A stretch of 22,991 nt of DNA, taken from NCBI GenBank assembly GCA_902475025.1, contig CABRXX010000041.1:1-22991 (forward strand), written 5' to 3'. This document shows positions 16,686-22,991 of this stretch, in pieces (positions within the stretch are counted from its first letter, which is position 1; each line of letters opens with the position of its first letter). The position numbers and the translations under genes are program-made. The notes beneath the pieces were generated by a model, which ran no database searches, was not told where the DNA came from, and saw nothing but the letters and a program-made list of their open reading frames with translations. Origin of the DNA: Merdiplasma sp905207905. GTDB taxonomy: Bacteria > Bacillota > Clostridia > Lachnospirales > Lachnospiraceae.

Positions 16686-17420
16686 TCATTTTTCAATAAA
16701 ATTTTCCAGATATTTCCGATCCTTTTGACTTAGTTTCGCATTTTCCAGCAGATCTGGTCTCCGCTCCAGCGTTCGCCTCAGAGACTGCTCCCGCCGCCAC
16801 TGATCCACATTTCCATGATGACCGGACAAAAGCACAGGAGGAACCTTACGCCCCCGCCACTCCTCCGGGCGGCTGTACTGAGGATATTCCAAAAGATTAT
16901 CCTGAAAGCTCTCAAACTGAGCAGATTCTTCATTGCTCAAAACTCCCGGCACCATTCTGGATACTGCATCCATCAGAACCATAGCCGGAAGTTCTCCTCC
17001 CGTAAGCACATAATCTCCTATAGAAACATAGTCCGTCACAATCTCTTCCAGAACCCTCTCGTCAATTCCCTCATAGTGACCGCAGAGAAACACCAGATCT
17101 GTCTCCCTTGCCCACTCCCTAGCCAGGGCCTGATGAAACACCTGGCCCTGGGGGGTCAGATAGATCACTCTCGGCCGTTTCCCAAGACGTTCACAAAGGG
17201 CTTCGTAAGAAGCATACACCGGCTCTGCCTGCATCACCATACCCGCGCCGCCGCCATAAGGATAATCGTCCACCCGACCCTTTCGTTTTTCCTCCGCATA
17301 GTCCCGAATATTGATGGCCTCCAGGGAGATCAGACCTTTGCCCATTGCCCGGCCAATAATGCTGGTGTTCATTCCCTGCTCAATCATCTCCGGAAATAAT
17401 GTCAGTACATGATAATTCAT
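16686..17420 (-). CDS. trmD: tRNA (guanine-N1-)-methyltransferase TrmD
   Basis: A 244-residue SPOUT-class (knotted) methyltransferase that methylates G37 next to the anticodon, using S-adenosylmethionine, to prevent frameshifting. Seen here: the N-terminal FPEM, the block YPYGGGAGMVMQAEP, the cofactor knot segment CGHYEGIDERV, and SIGDYVLTGGELPAMVLMDA. Length is standard. An AAGGGA site precedes the ATG, 47 bases after the rimM stop. It is the last gene of the block; the usual next gene, rplS, is replaced by a terminator. Confidence 0.98.
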   Translation of the reverse strand: MNYHVLTLFPEMIEQGMNTSIIGRAMGKGLISLEAINIRDYAEEKRKGRVDDYPYGGGAGMVMQAEPVYASYEALCERLGKRPRVIYLTPQGQVFHQALAREWARETDLVFLCGHYEGIDERVLEEIVTDYVSIGDYVLTGGELPAMVLMDAVSRMVPGVLSNEESAQFESFQDNLLEYPQYSRPEEWRGRKVPPVLLSGHHGNVDQWRREQSLRRTLERRPDLLENAKLSQKDRKYLENFIEK

Positions 17421-17467
17421 TATTTATTCCCTTCTTTTCTGCCGCCTAAAATGCTCTGAAAACTTTC

Positions 17468-17971
17468 TTAGATCAGTCCCTCCAAAAGATGGACTCGCAT
17501 CACACCCTCCTTCAGGTTCACATCCAAAACACACTGACCGATGGCAGGAATGAGTATCTCTCTCTCCTGATTCTTTACCACATACACATCGTTGGCTCCC
17601 GTGGAAAGCACCTCTGCGAGGATCCCAAGACAAATCCCAGCCTCGTCAAAAACCTTCAGCCCGATCAGATCCGCAATGAAATATTCGTTCTCCTCCAGTT
17701 TCACCGCATGCTCCCTTGTGACATAAAGAGATTTTTTCACAAATTTCTCTACATCCTCAATCCGATCCAACCCCTTGAATTTTACGATTACAAATTGTTT
17801 AAAATACCGTACCTGCTCTACCTTAAGAAGCAGCAGTTCTTTTCCTGTATCCAAAAGCACTTCTTCCAGATCATCATACCGTTTTGGATCATCGGTTGTG
17901 GGAAATACTTTGACTTCCCCCCGTAATCCATGGGTGGCAGTGACTGCTCCCACCTGAAGTAAATTTTCCAT
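17468..17971 (-). CDS. rimM: Ribosome maturation factor RimM
   Basis: A 167-residue 30S maturation factor that binds ribosomal protein S19 and acts in 16S rRNA processing. The N-terminal barrel opens with VGAVTATHGLRGEVKVFP, a clear RimM signature, and the C-terminal part is a PRC barrel (FIADLIGLKVFD onward, ending NLKEGVMRVHLLEGLI). The start has AGGAG upstream. It lies between khpA and trmD, the standard order in Bacillota. Confidence 0.97.
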   Translation of the reverse strand: MENLLQVGAVTATHGLRGEVKVFPTTDDPKRYDDLEEVLLDTGKELLLLKVEQVRYFKQFVIVKFKGLDRIEDVEKFVKKSLYVTREHAVKLEENEYFIADLIGLKVFDEAGICLGILAEVLSTGANDVYVVKNQEREILIPAIGQCVLDVNLKEGVMRVHLLEGLI

Positions 17972-17991
17972 ATGTTCTCCTATATTTAAAA

Positions 17992-18031
17992 TCCCGATGG
18001 TACCAGAGATTTCTCTCCAATATCACCGGGA
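17992..18031 (-). terminator. Imperfect stem-loop between khpA and rimM, possible attenuator
   Basis: On the minus strand, TCCCG...GAGAGA pairs with TCTCT...CGGGA across a 2-base centre with some internal mismatches, and TTTTAAATATA follows. It sits about 20 bases before the rimM start. It could be a weak internal terminator or an RNA-processing site that sets the ratio of rimM/trmD to rpsP. Confidence 0.5.
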
Positions 18032-18065
18032 CCATTCACTGCTCTCGCAATTCCCAAGCGGACGC

Positions 18066-18293
18066 TTAAAGAATATCAACGATCACCTTTTTATCTTCTC
18101 TTGACGCTGCAGCTTTTACAACAGAGCGGATCGCCTTGGCAATTCTTCCCTGCTTTCCGATAACTTTTCCCATATCTGTAGGCGCTACCTTCAGTTCAAC
18201 CAGAAGGGTTTTTCCGTTTTCTTTCTCAGTAACCACTACTTCTTCAGGATTATCGACTAGAGACTTTGCAATAACTTCAACTAATTCCTTCAT
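18066..18293 (-). CDS. khpA: KH-domain RNA-binding protein KhpA (YlqC)
   Basis: A 75-residue single KH domain. The RNA-gripping GxxG loop is GKQG in VIGKQGRIAKAIRSVVKAA. This small protein, KhpA in streptococci, works with KhpB/Jag in RNA binding linked to cell elongation. It lies 17 bases after rpsP and ahead of rimM, its normal place. A GAGGTG site precedes the ATG. Confidence 0.96.
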   Translation of the reverse strand: MKELVEVIAKSLVDNPEEVVVTEKENGKTLLVELKVAPTDMGKVIGKQGRIAKAIRSVVKAAASREDKKVIVDIL

Positions 18294-18310
18294 CTTTGCA
18301 CACCTCTATC

Positions 18311-18556
18311 CTATTTTTCGATTCCTGCTGCCTTGAAAAGCTTACCAACTACCTCGGTAGGCTGTGCGCCGTTTGCCAGCCACTTCTTTGCCAGCTCCTC
18401 GTTAATCTTGAACTCGCTGGGATCAGTTGCCGGATTGTAGGTGCCGATCTCTTCGATACATTTTCCATCTCTGGGAGATCTGGAATCAGCTACAACGATT
18501 CTATAGAAAGGAGCCTTTTTCTGACCCATTCTTCTCAATCTAATCTTTACTGCCAT
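18311..18556 (-). CDS. rpsP: 30S ribosomal protein S16
   Basis: An 81-residue S16 starting MAVKIRLRRMGQKKAPFYRIVVADSR-like, a textbook N-terminus. I choose the ATG at 18556: AAGGAGG is 9 bases upstream of it. An upstream in-frame GTG at 18565 overlaps that site and would add a non-conserved VKH. It is preceded by ffh (33-bp gap) and followed by khpA. Confidence 0.98.
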   Translation of the reverse strand: MAVKIRLRRMGQKKAPFYRIVVADSRSPRDGKCIEEIGTYNPATDPSEFKINEELAKKWLANGAQPTEVVGKLFKAAGIEK

Positions 18557-18589
18557 GTGTTTCACCTCCTTAGGTTCATTTGATTTATG

Positions 18590-19939
18590 TTAAAAAGGAA
18601 GTTTAAATCTTCCCCTTTTACCACCCTTGCCGCTCATGAGACCGCCATACTGCTTCATCAGCTTACGGACTTGCTCAAACTGCTTTACCAGCTTATTTAC
18701 CTCGCTGATATCCACGCAAGCGCCTTTCGCGATTCTCTGCTTCCTGGAAGGATTTAAAATCGCCGGATTGGAACGCTCTGCGGGAGTCATAGAAAGGATA
18801 ATGGCTTCTGTTCTGGCCATGGCCTTTTCATCCACCGCATCCTCAATCTGCTTCATCTGACCGCCCCCAAGACCCGGCATCATGCTGAGTACACTGGAAA
18901 TACCGCCCATCTTCTTCATCTGGTTCATGCTCTCCAGATAATCATCAAAGCCAAAGGTAGCCTTCTTCAGCTTCTGCTCCATCTCTCTGGCTTTCTCTTC
19001 ATCGATCTGCTCCTGAGCCTTCTCGATCAGGGACATCACATCTCCCATGCCAAGAATCCTGGACGCCATCCGATCCGGATAAAACTGCTCCAAATCGCTG
19101 AGTTTTTCACCCATACCCACATATAAAATCGGTTTTCCGCAGGTGGCTCTGATAGAAAGAGCTGCTCCGCCTCTGGTATCTCCGTCCAGCTTTGTGAGGA
19201 TCACACCGTCAATGCCGATCTTATCATTAAACATCTCAGATACATTCACTGCATCCTGTCCCGTCATGGCATCTACCACCAGCACGCACTGGTCTACCGC
19301 AACAGTCTCTTTAATCTCCTGCAGTTCTCCCATCATGCTCTCATCTACATGAAGGCGTCCGGCAGTATCTAAAAACACTACATTGAAGCTATTTTTTTTT
19401 GCATACTCTACCGCCGCTTTCGCGATATTGGCAGGTTTTTCCTGATCTCCAAGAGAAAAGACCTCAACTCCCTGCTTCTCTCCGTTGATCTGAAGCTGCT
19501 GGATCGCGGCAGGACGGTATACGTCACAGGCAACCAAAAGCGGCCTGCGTCCCTTACTTTTTAATTTTCCTGCCAGCTTTGCCACTGTAGTGGTCTTACC
19601 TGCGCCCTGAAGCCCCATCATCATAACAACGGTTACTTCGGAACTGGGCTTTAAAGCCAGCTCTACTGTCTCAGATCCCATCAGGCGCACCAGCTCGTCA
19701 TTGACGATCTTGATCACCATCTGCCCTGGGTTCAGCCCGTTCATCACGTCCTGTCCCACAGCCTTTTCCTGAACAGATTTTACAAACTGCTTTACCACCT
19801 TAAAACTGACATCCGCCTCCAGAAGAGCCATCTTAACTTCTTTCAGCGCTGTCTTAACATCCGCTTCTGTCAGTCGCCCTTTCCCACGCAGGCTTTTAAA
19901 CACATTCTGCAGTTTTTCAGATAAGCTCTCAAAAGCCAT
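18590..19939 (-). CDS. ffh: Signal recognition particle GTPase Ffh (SRP54)
   Basis: A 449-residue SRP GTPase that binds signal peptides and 4.5S/scRNA and delivers ribosomes to FtsY. The N domain (1-95) precedes the G domain, with GLQGAGKTT at about 109-117, DTAGR at 191-195 and TKLDGD from 249. The C-terminal Met-rich M domain (MNQMKKMGG...SMMPGLGG) ends in a basic tail. I choose the ATG at 19939, 8 bases after GAGGAG; a GTG two codons earlier would overlap the ylxM stop more. It is translationally coupled to ylxM. Confidence 0.98.
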   Translation of the reverse strand: MAFESLSEKLQNVFKSLRGKGRLTEADVKTALKEVKMALLEADVSFKVVKQFVKSVQEKAVGQDVMNGLNPGQMVIKIVNDELVRLMGSETVELALKPSSEVTVVMMMGLQGAGKTTTVAKLAGKLKSKGRRPLLVACDVYRPAAIQQLQINGEKQGVEVFSLGDQEKPANIAKAAVEYAKKNSFNVVFLDTAGRLHVDESMMGELQEIKETVAVDQCVLVVDAMTGQDAVNVSEMFNDKIGIDGVILTKLDGDTRGGAALSIRATCGKPILYVGMGEKLSDLEQFYPDRMASRILGMGDVMSLIEKAQEQIDEEKAREMEQKLKKATFGFDDYLESMNQMKKMGGISSVLSMMPGLGGGQMKQIEDAVDEKAMARTEAIILSMTPAERSNPAILNPSRKQRIAKGACVDISEVNKLVKQFEQVRKLMKQYGGLMSGKGGKRGRFKLPF

Positions 19940-19941
19940 TG

Positions 19942-20286
19942 TCACAACTCCTCTAAAATCTCATCGGATATCTGAATGATCTCCTGAAGTCCAGGCATCT
20001 GCCCAGTCCGCTCTGCCCAGATCATCTCCTGACGGATCTTACGAACCTGTCCCTGAATCTCCAGAAATTTTTCTACCAGATGGAGCTTTGCCTCATACTC
20101 TTCCAACTGCCTATTGCACCGCTTCACCAGATCGTGAACTCCCTGGCGGCTCACTCCCTGCTCTGCAGCCACCTCGCTGCAGGACATATCGTTGCACACC
20201 ACGTCTTCATAAATCCTCTGCTGATGCTCTGTGAGCAGTTCTCCGTAAAAATCAAACAATAATGTCTGCTGTACAATCTTTTCCAT
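19942..20286 (-). CDS. ylxM: YlxM family DNA-binding protein (UPF0122), Ffh operon partner
   Basis: A 114-residue helix-turn-helix protein. It has the family opening LLFDFYGELLTEHQQ and a sigma-factor-like HTH, SCSEVAAEQGVSRQGVHDLVKR. YlxM is found upstream of ffh across Bacillota and in streptococci binds SRP RNA and Ffh. An AAGGTGATTTCAG site precedes the ATG, and its stop lies within the ffh ribosome-site region. It is the first gene of the operon, expressed from the promoter at 20304-20332. Confidence 0.95.
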   Translation of the reverse strand: MEKIVQQTLLFDFYGELLTEHQQRIYEDVVCNDMSCSEVAAEQGVSRQGVHDLVKRCNRQLEEYEAKLHLVEKFLEIQGQVRKIRQEMIWAERTGQMPGLQEIIQISDEILEEL

Positions 20287-20303
20287 CTGAAATCACCTTA
20301 CAT

Positions 20304-20332
20304 AGAATACACCATGTTCCCCCGGCTGTCAA
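20304..20332 (-). promoter_or_regulatory. Promoter of the ylxM-ffh-rpsP-khpA-rimM-trmD operon
   Basis: On the minus strand, a perfect -35 TTGACA (20327-20332), a 17-bp gap and -10 TATTCT (20304-20309, 4 of 6). The transcript would start about 10 bases before the ribosome site, giving a very short leader. Confidence 0.75.
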
Positions 20333-20346
20333 GTATTTTTTCTTTA

Positions 20347-20360
20347 CGAACTGTTGTTCG
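20347..20360. promoter_or_regulatory. LexA/DinR-type SOS box CGAAC-TGTT-GTTCG
   Basis: A perfect 5-4-5 palindrome matching the Bacillus consensus CGAACN4GTTCG, extended to 6-bp arms by ACGAAC/GTTCGT. It lies 14 bp upstream of the -35 of the ylxM promoter. No SOS gene is visible beside it, so its function here is uncertain. Confidence 0.5.
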
Positions 20361-20378
20361 TGTTATTTTGTCTTTGCT

Positions 20379-20426
20379 TAGCATCAGTGTACAAGAGACA
20401 ATACGGTCCCCTGTACACTGATGCTA
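20379..20426 (-). repeat. Long REP-like hairpin, 15-bp perfect stem extended to 21 bp in minus-strand RNA
   Basis: The arms TAGCATCAGTGTACA (20379-20393) and its exact complement (20412-20426) enclose GGGGAC-CGTATT-GTCTCT on the minus strand. GGGGAC pairs with GTCTCT through two G-U pairs, so minus-strand RNA forms 21 bp with a 6-base loop. The plus-strand copy would have A-C mismatches. No U-tract follows on either side, so it is not an ordinary terminator. GGGAC...GTCC-centred hairpins recur as dispersed repeats in clostridial genomes (from memory). Confidence 0.6.
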
Positions 20427-20919
20427 TCTTATTGTAAAATCAAGGGGGTTCTGTTTTCCTATTTTCGCCTTATGCCATCTTATTTCATCTTAAATATTTT
20501 TCACTTTTTAATGTATCTCTCATACTCTTTCCTCAAATATTGCCCAATCTTCCTACGTAAACATCATTACTATCCCTATTCGACAAGAACGATTATCATA
20601 GAATGATTGTATTTGTCCCCACTCATAATGATATTCGGCACCTGTCATTTTCAAAGTGAAAACAGCAAGTGCTTTAAAGCTCCATATTCAATTTGGGTGG
20701 CAAGAAGCAGGAAACCTTTTTCGATTTCCCACTTAGTAAAACTGTTTAAATTTAATTGTGTTTGGTCTGCCAGTAATAATATTTACTACAATATTATTTG
20801 CCCCCAACATTCGTTATAGTTACTAACCAAAAACAAATTAAAACTATTTAAGGATATATAATTTCTTTATTCTTCACATTTTCCGGATTCTAACTTCTTA
20901 ATTATTCTACTTTTCCCGC
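20427..20919. other. AT-rich intergenic stretch with no supported gene
   Basis: About 490 bases with stop codons in all frames at short range; the open stretches under 75 codons lack ribosome sites and resemble nothing I know. It contains an AT-only 9-bp inverted repeat (AATAATATT at 20775-20783, complement at 20790-20798). I see no clear terminator for the membrane-protein gene that ends at 20920. It may be a decayed or recombined boundary. Confidence 0.5.
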
Positions 20920-22991
20920 TTAAGGTAAATGGATATCCAGCAGAATCACGCCAAAAGGACTTTCCCTTTGGCAAACTTCCAGTGATTCGCCATCCATAGC
21001 CATCTCATATACTTTTTCTGTGACAACAAGATCTGTTTCTTCCCCATTGTCCAACACAATGGTAAGCTTATAATCATCGTCATCCACATCCGGGTCATCT
21101 GCATGGCTGTCCACAATAACAGCCGGATAGTGCTGAGCCGGGCCAATAAAGGCTGCGTTGACGCAGTAATGCAACCCGCAGGCAATGGACAGTCCCACCA
21201 ATCCCATAAACAACCCTGCACCTACCCGCAACCGTCTCGGTGTGCGCAGAACTTGCAGCATCGTCAAAATAGTGGTGATGGACAGCACCCGGAGCAACCA
21301 TCCCCAATTGCCGTCTGCCTCCTGAAGCACCCAACCGCCCCAGATGTTGCTGACCTGCCAGAAGTAAGCAAATCCAATCAGCAGACAGGGAATAAGCGGT
21401 ACATGGATATGCATAGCGCTCCACTCAGGAGTGGCGTTTTGAGGGCGGTCACCAAAGAGCAGCACTGGTGCAAACACAAGACAGAACACCAGAAACGGGA
21501 TAGGTGCCAGAGCGCCGATTTTCATAACAGTGGTAAACTTTGCACCCAAAAGATACAATGGGATGGGGGCAATGACACCAGCGGCAAACAGTAGCATGAC
21601 AACCCACAGACCCACACGGATGCCCTTGATATGGTCGTGCCATCGGGTGTAGTACTCCTCACGCCATTGGACGGTGCTTTCCTGTTGTTCCTCCTGCTTG
21701 GCCTGCTTTTCCATGGTAGGGGTCAGGGTTGCCGTAAGATTGGTGCTTTCAAGCCACTCCGCAAACCGAGGAATGCCCCGCATATTGGTCTCAATGGATG
21801 CCAACTTTTTCCCGTCCTTGTTCCGTAAATGGATGGATCGGTTGGCCGTCAGCCGTACCGAAACCACTCGTCCCGGTGCAAATTCTCGTTTCCTGCCCCA
21901 ACTGCTGATATACAAAATAGAGTTATCTTGGAACACAAACAGAGATCGGTTGCGTTCGGCCAGCAGCATCCACACGCCCAGCAGCATGAATGGTAACCCA
22001 ATTAGGGTAATTACAAAGGTAAACGCAGCATCAAAAGGCGGTGTCCCAGCCGCGATAACGGCTGCCAGCATCGCAACAAGGGAAAGACACCACTGGATGA
22101 TTCCAAGCACGGCGACTATTTTCCGTTCCCGCACAACGACGATCGGTGGTTCTGTTTCTTCCGGTTCTTTATGGCGACAGAACAGCAACACAATTCCAAA
22201 TCCGAGAAGGATCAACAACAGCACAACACCGATTCCCACGCCCATCATATCCAGAGACTCACTTCCGTCGGGAATAGAAATTAGCGGCAGCAGGAACAGC
22301 GCAAAGGCGGTAGTAACACTTCCAGTGATCATGCAAGGCCACTTGCTTCCAGGAATAGGTAGGTCATGGGGTGGTTCCAGAGGCTTTTGGGTAGCATATT
22401 CCCTCTGAACGGACTCTAACTCCAGCGGTTGCTCCAGTACATGGGAACAGTGAGGGCATTGGGACACATACGCCATTTCACACCTATGGCCTTTCCCGCC
22501 CATAGGTAAGGGCTGGCCGCAAGCCGGGCAGATCCAGCAGCGTTGGAAGATCTTTTTTCGCATTTGTTTTAGAATAAAAAGAGAGAGCACCGGAAAAAGA
22601 AAGACCAACAGGAGCAGCCAAGGGCTGTTAGCAGTGATCAGGCCAATCATCACGATGGTAAAACACATCGCTGTTCCAATAAGAAAGCGGCTCCCCATCT
22701 TGGCGGCCTGCTTGGTGGCGGCAATATAGGTTTCGTTTCCCTGTTTCATTCCTGCCTGCTGAATATCCAATAAAAATGCCTCAATCAGTTCATACAAATC
22801 ATCCGAATCATCCACATCTTCACTGCTAAATTGATCGTACAGATTTCCGTTTACATACAGCTTTGCACCATCCCTGTTTACCTCAACCTTACTGTGGAGT
22901 TGTTTAAGAATCAAGCTGTCTCCTAAAAACTCCAGATGATACTGGGGATATTGCGCTTTTAGACGCTCATACAATTTTTTGAGTTCGTTTT
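20920..22991 (-). CDS. Large multi-pass membrane protein with zinc ribbon and PH-like domain, function unknown, 5' end outside window
   Basis: I do not recognise this gene. The frame stays open to the window edge (residues NELKK precede a TTG at 22974 that has no ribosome site), so the true start lies outside. Numbering from that TTG: a soluble N-terminal part (1-90); helices at about 96-136; a zinc ribbon with C149/C152, C165 and C173/C176 on a cytoplasmic-looking loop; four helices at about 213-337; a PH-like beta module (345-412) followed by a charged Gln/Glu linker; four or five more helices (453-606); and an acidic C-terminal domain with DDPDVDDDD. Codon use looks more GC-rich than the genes to the left, suggesting a different origin. 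A role in sensing or membrane homeostasis would be guesswork. Confidence 0.85.
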   Translation of the reverse strand, partial: NELKKLYERLKAQYPQYHLEFLGDSLILKQLHSKVEVNRDGAKLYVNGNLYDQFSSEDVDDSDDLYELIEAFLLDIQQAGMKQGNETYIAATKQAAKMGSRFLIGTAMCFTIVMIGLITANSPWLLLLVFLFPVLSLFILKQMRKKIFQRCWICPACGQPLPMGGKGHRCEMAYVSQCPHCSHVLEQPLELESVQREYATQKPLEPPHDLPIPGSKWPCMITGSVTTAFALFLLPLISIPDGSESLDMMGVGIGVVLLLILLGFGIVLLFCRHKEPEETEPPIVVVRERKIVAVLGIIQWCLSLVAMLAAVIAAGTPPFDAAFTFVITLIGLPFMLLGVWMLLAERNRSLFVFQDNSILYISSWGRKREFAPGRVVSVRLTANRSIHLRNKDGKKLASIETNMRGIPRFAEWLESTNLTATLTPTMEKQAKQEEQQESTVQWREEYYTRWHDHIKGIRVGLWVVMLLFAAGVIAPIPLYLLGAKFTTVMKIGALAPIPFLVFCLVFAPVLLFGDRPQNATPEWSAMHIHVPLIPCLLIGFAYFWQVSNIWGGWVLQEADGNWGWLLRVLSITTILTMLQVLRTPRRLRVGAGLFMGLVGLSIACGLHYCVNAAFIGPAQHYPAVIVDSHADDPDVDDDDYKLTIVLDNGEETDLVVTEKVYEMAMDGESLEVCQRESPFGVILLDIHLP

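Noticed and set aside
20775..20798. AT-only 9-bp inverted repeat as a terminator for the membrane protein gene
   Set aside because: The stem has no G-C pairs and no U-run follows on the minus strand.
20421..20819. Two short plus-strand open frames in the AT-rich gap
   Set aside because: No ribosome sites and no recognisable motifs; Phe/Tyr/Ile-rich composition is what random AT-rich DNA gives.
22972..22974. TTG as start codon of the membrane protein
   Set aside because: No ribosome binding site precedes it, and the frame continues upstream to the window edge with plausible helix residues (NELKKLYERLK), so the gene is simply cut off.
1..22991. tRNA, rRNA, CRISPR arrays, insertion sequences or transposases
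   Set aside because: None seen on reading both strands; no spaced direct repeats, no clover-leaf-like segments and no transposase motifs.

Overview
This window looks like the chromosome of an anaerobic, gut-type member of the Bacillota, most likely Clostridia/Lachnospiraceae. The evidence is the conserved block ylxM-ffh-rpsP-khpA-rimM-trmD, strong AGGAGG-type ribosome binding sites, a YesM/YesN-type two-component system and an oxygen-sensitive glycyl radical enzyme (GRE) with its activase. The taxonomic call is inference from gene content and style. All genes I can support lie on the minus strand, so transcription runs from high to low coordinates.

Region A (about 20920-22991) is the 3' part of a large multi-pass membrane protein of unknown function, with a zinc ribbon and a PH-like module. 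It appears more GC-rich than its surroundings. Region B (20287-20919) is an AT-rich intergenic stretch. It holds the ylxM-ffh promoter, a perfect LexA/DinR-type palindrome and a 21-bp RNA hairpin of REP-like appearance. Region C (16605-20286) is the housekeeping translation and secretion operon: ylxM, ffh, rpsP, khpA, rimM, trmD. It ends in a clear rho-independent terminator directly after trmD; rplS, which usually follows trmD, is not there.

Region D (1-16600) is a carbohydrate locus. A two-component system (sensor kinase and AraC-type response regulator, 32-bp overlap) stands first. A 184-bp control region follows, then a long operon: YtfQ-like binding protein, RbsA/YtfR-like ATPase, two RbsC/YtfT/YjfF-like permeases, a medium-chain zinc dehydrogenase, a SIS protein related to 6-phospho-3-hexuloisomerase, a short GH2 glycosidase, an AGE-family (cellobiose 2-epimerase-like) epimerase, a GRE activase, a GRE, and a phosphotriesterase-family (COG1735, sugar-lactonase-like) protein cut by the window edge. 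Most gaps between these genes are under 25 bp or overlap.

The likely logic (inference) is as follows. The sensor kinase detects an extracellular glycoside or sugar. The response regulator switches on the ABC importer, whose closest remembered relatives carry furanose sugars. GH2 splits the glycoside, and the epimerase, dehydrogenase, SIS isomerase and lactonase rework the released sugar. A radical reaction by the GRE breaks a C-O or C-C bond. No sugar kinase or aldolase is visible, so the pathway cannot be completed from this window. A GRE with an unusual active-site Cys-Asn-Asp inside a sugar operon is the best candidate here for an undescribed system.
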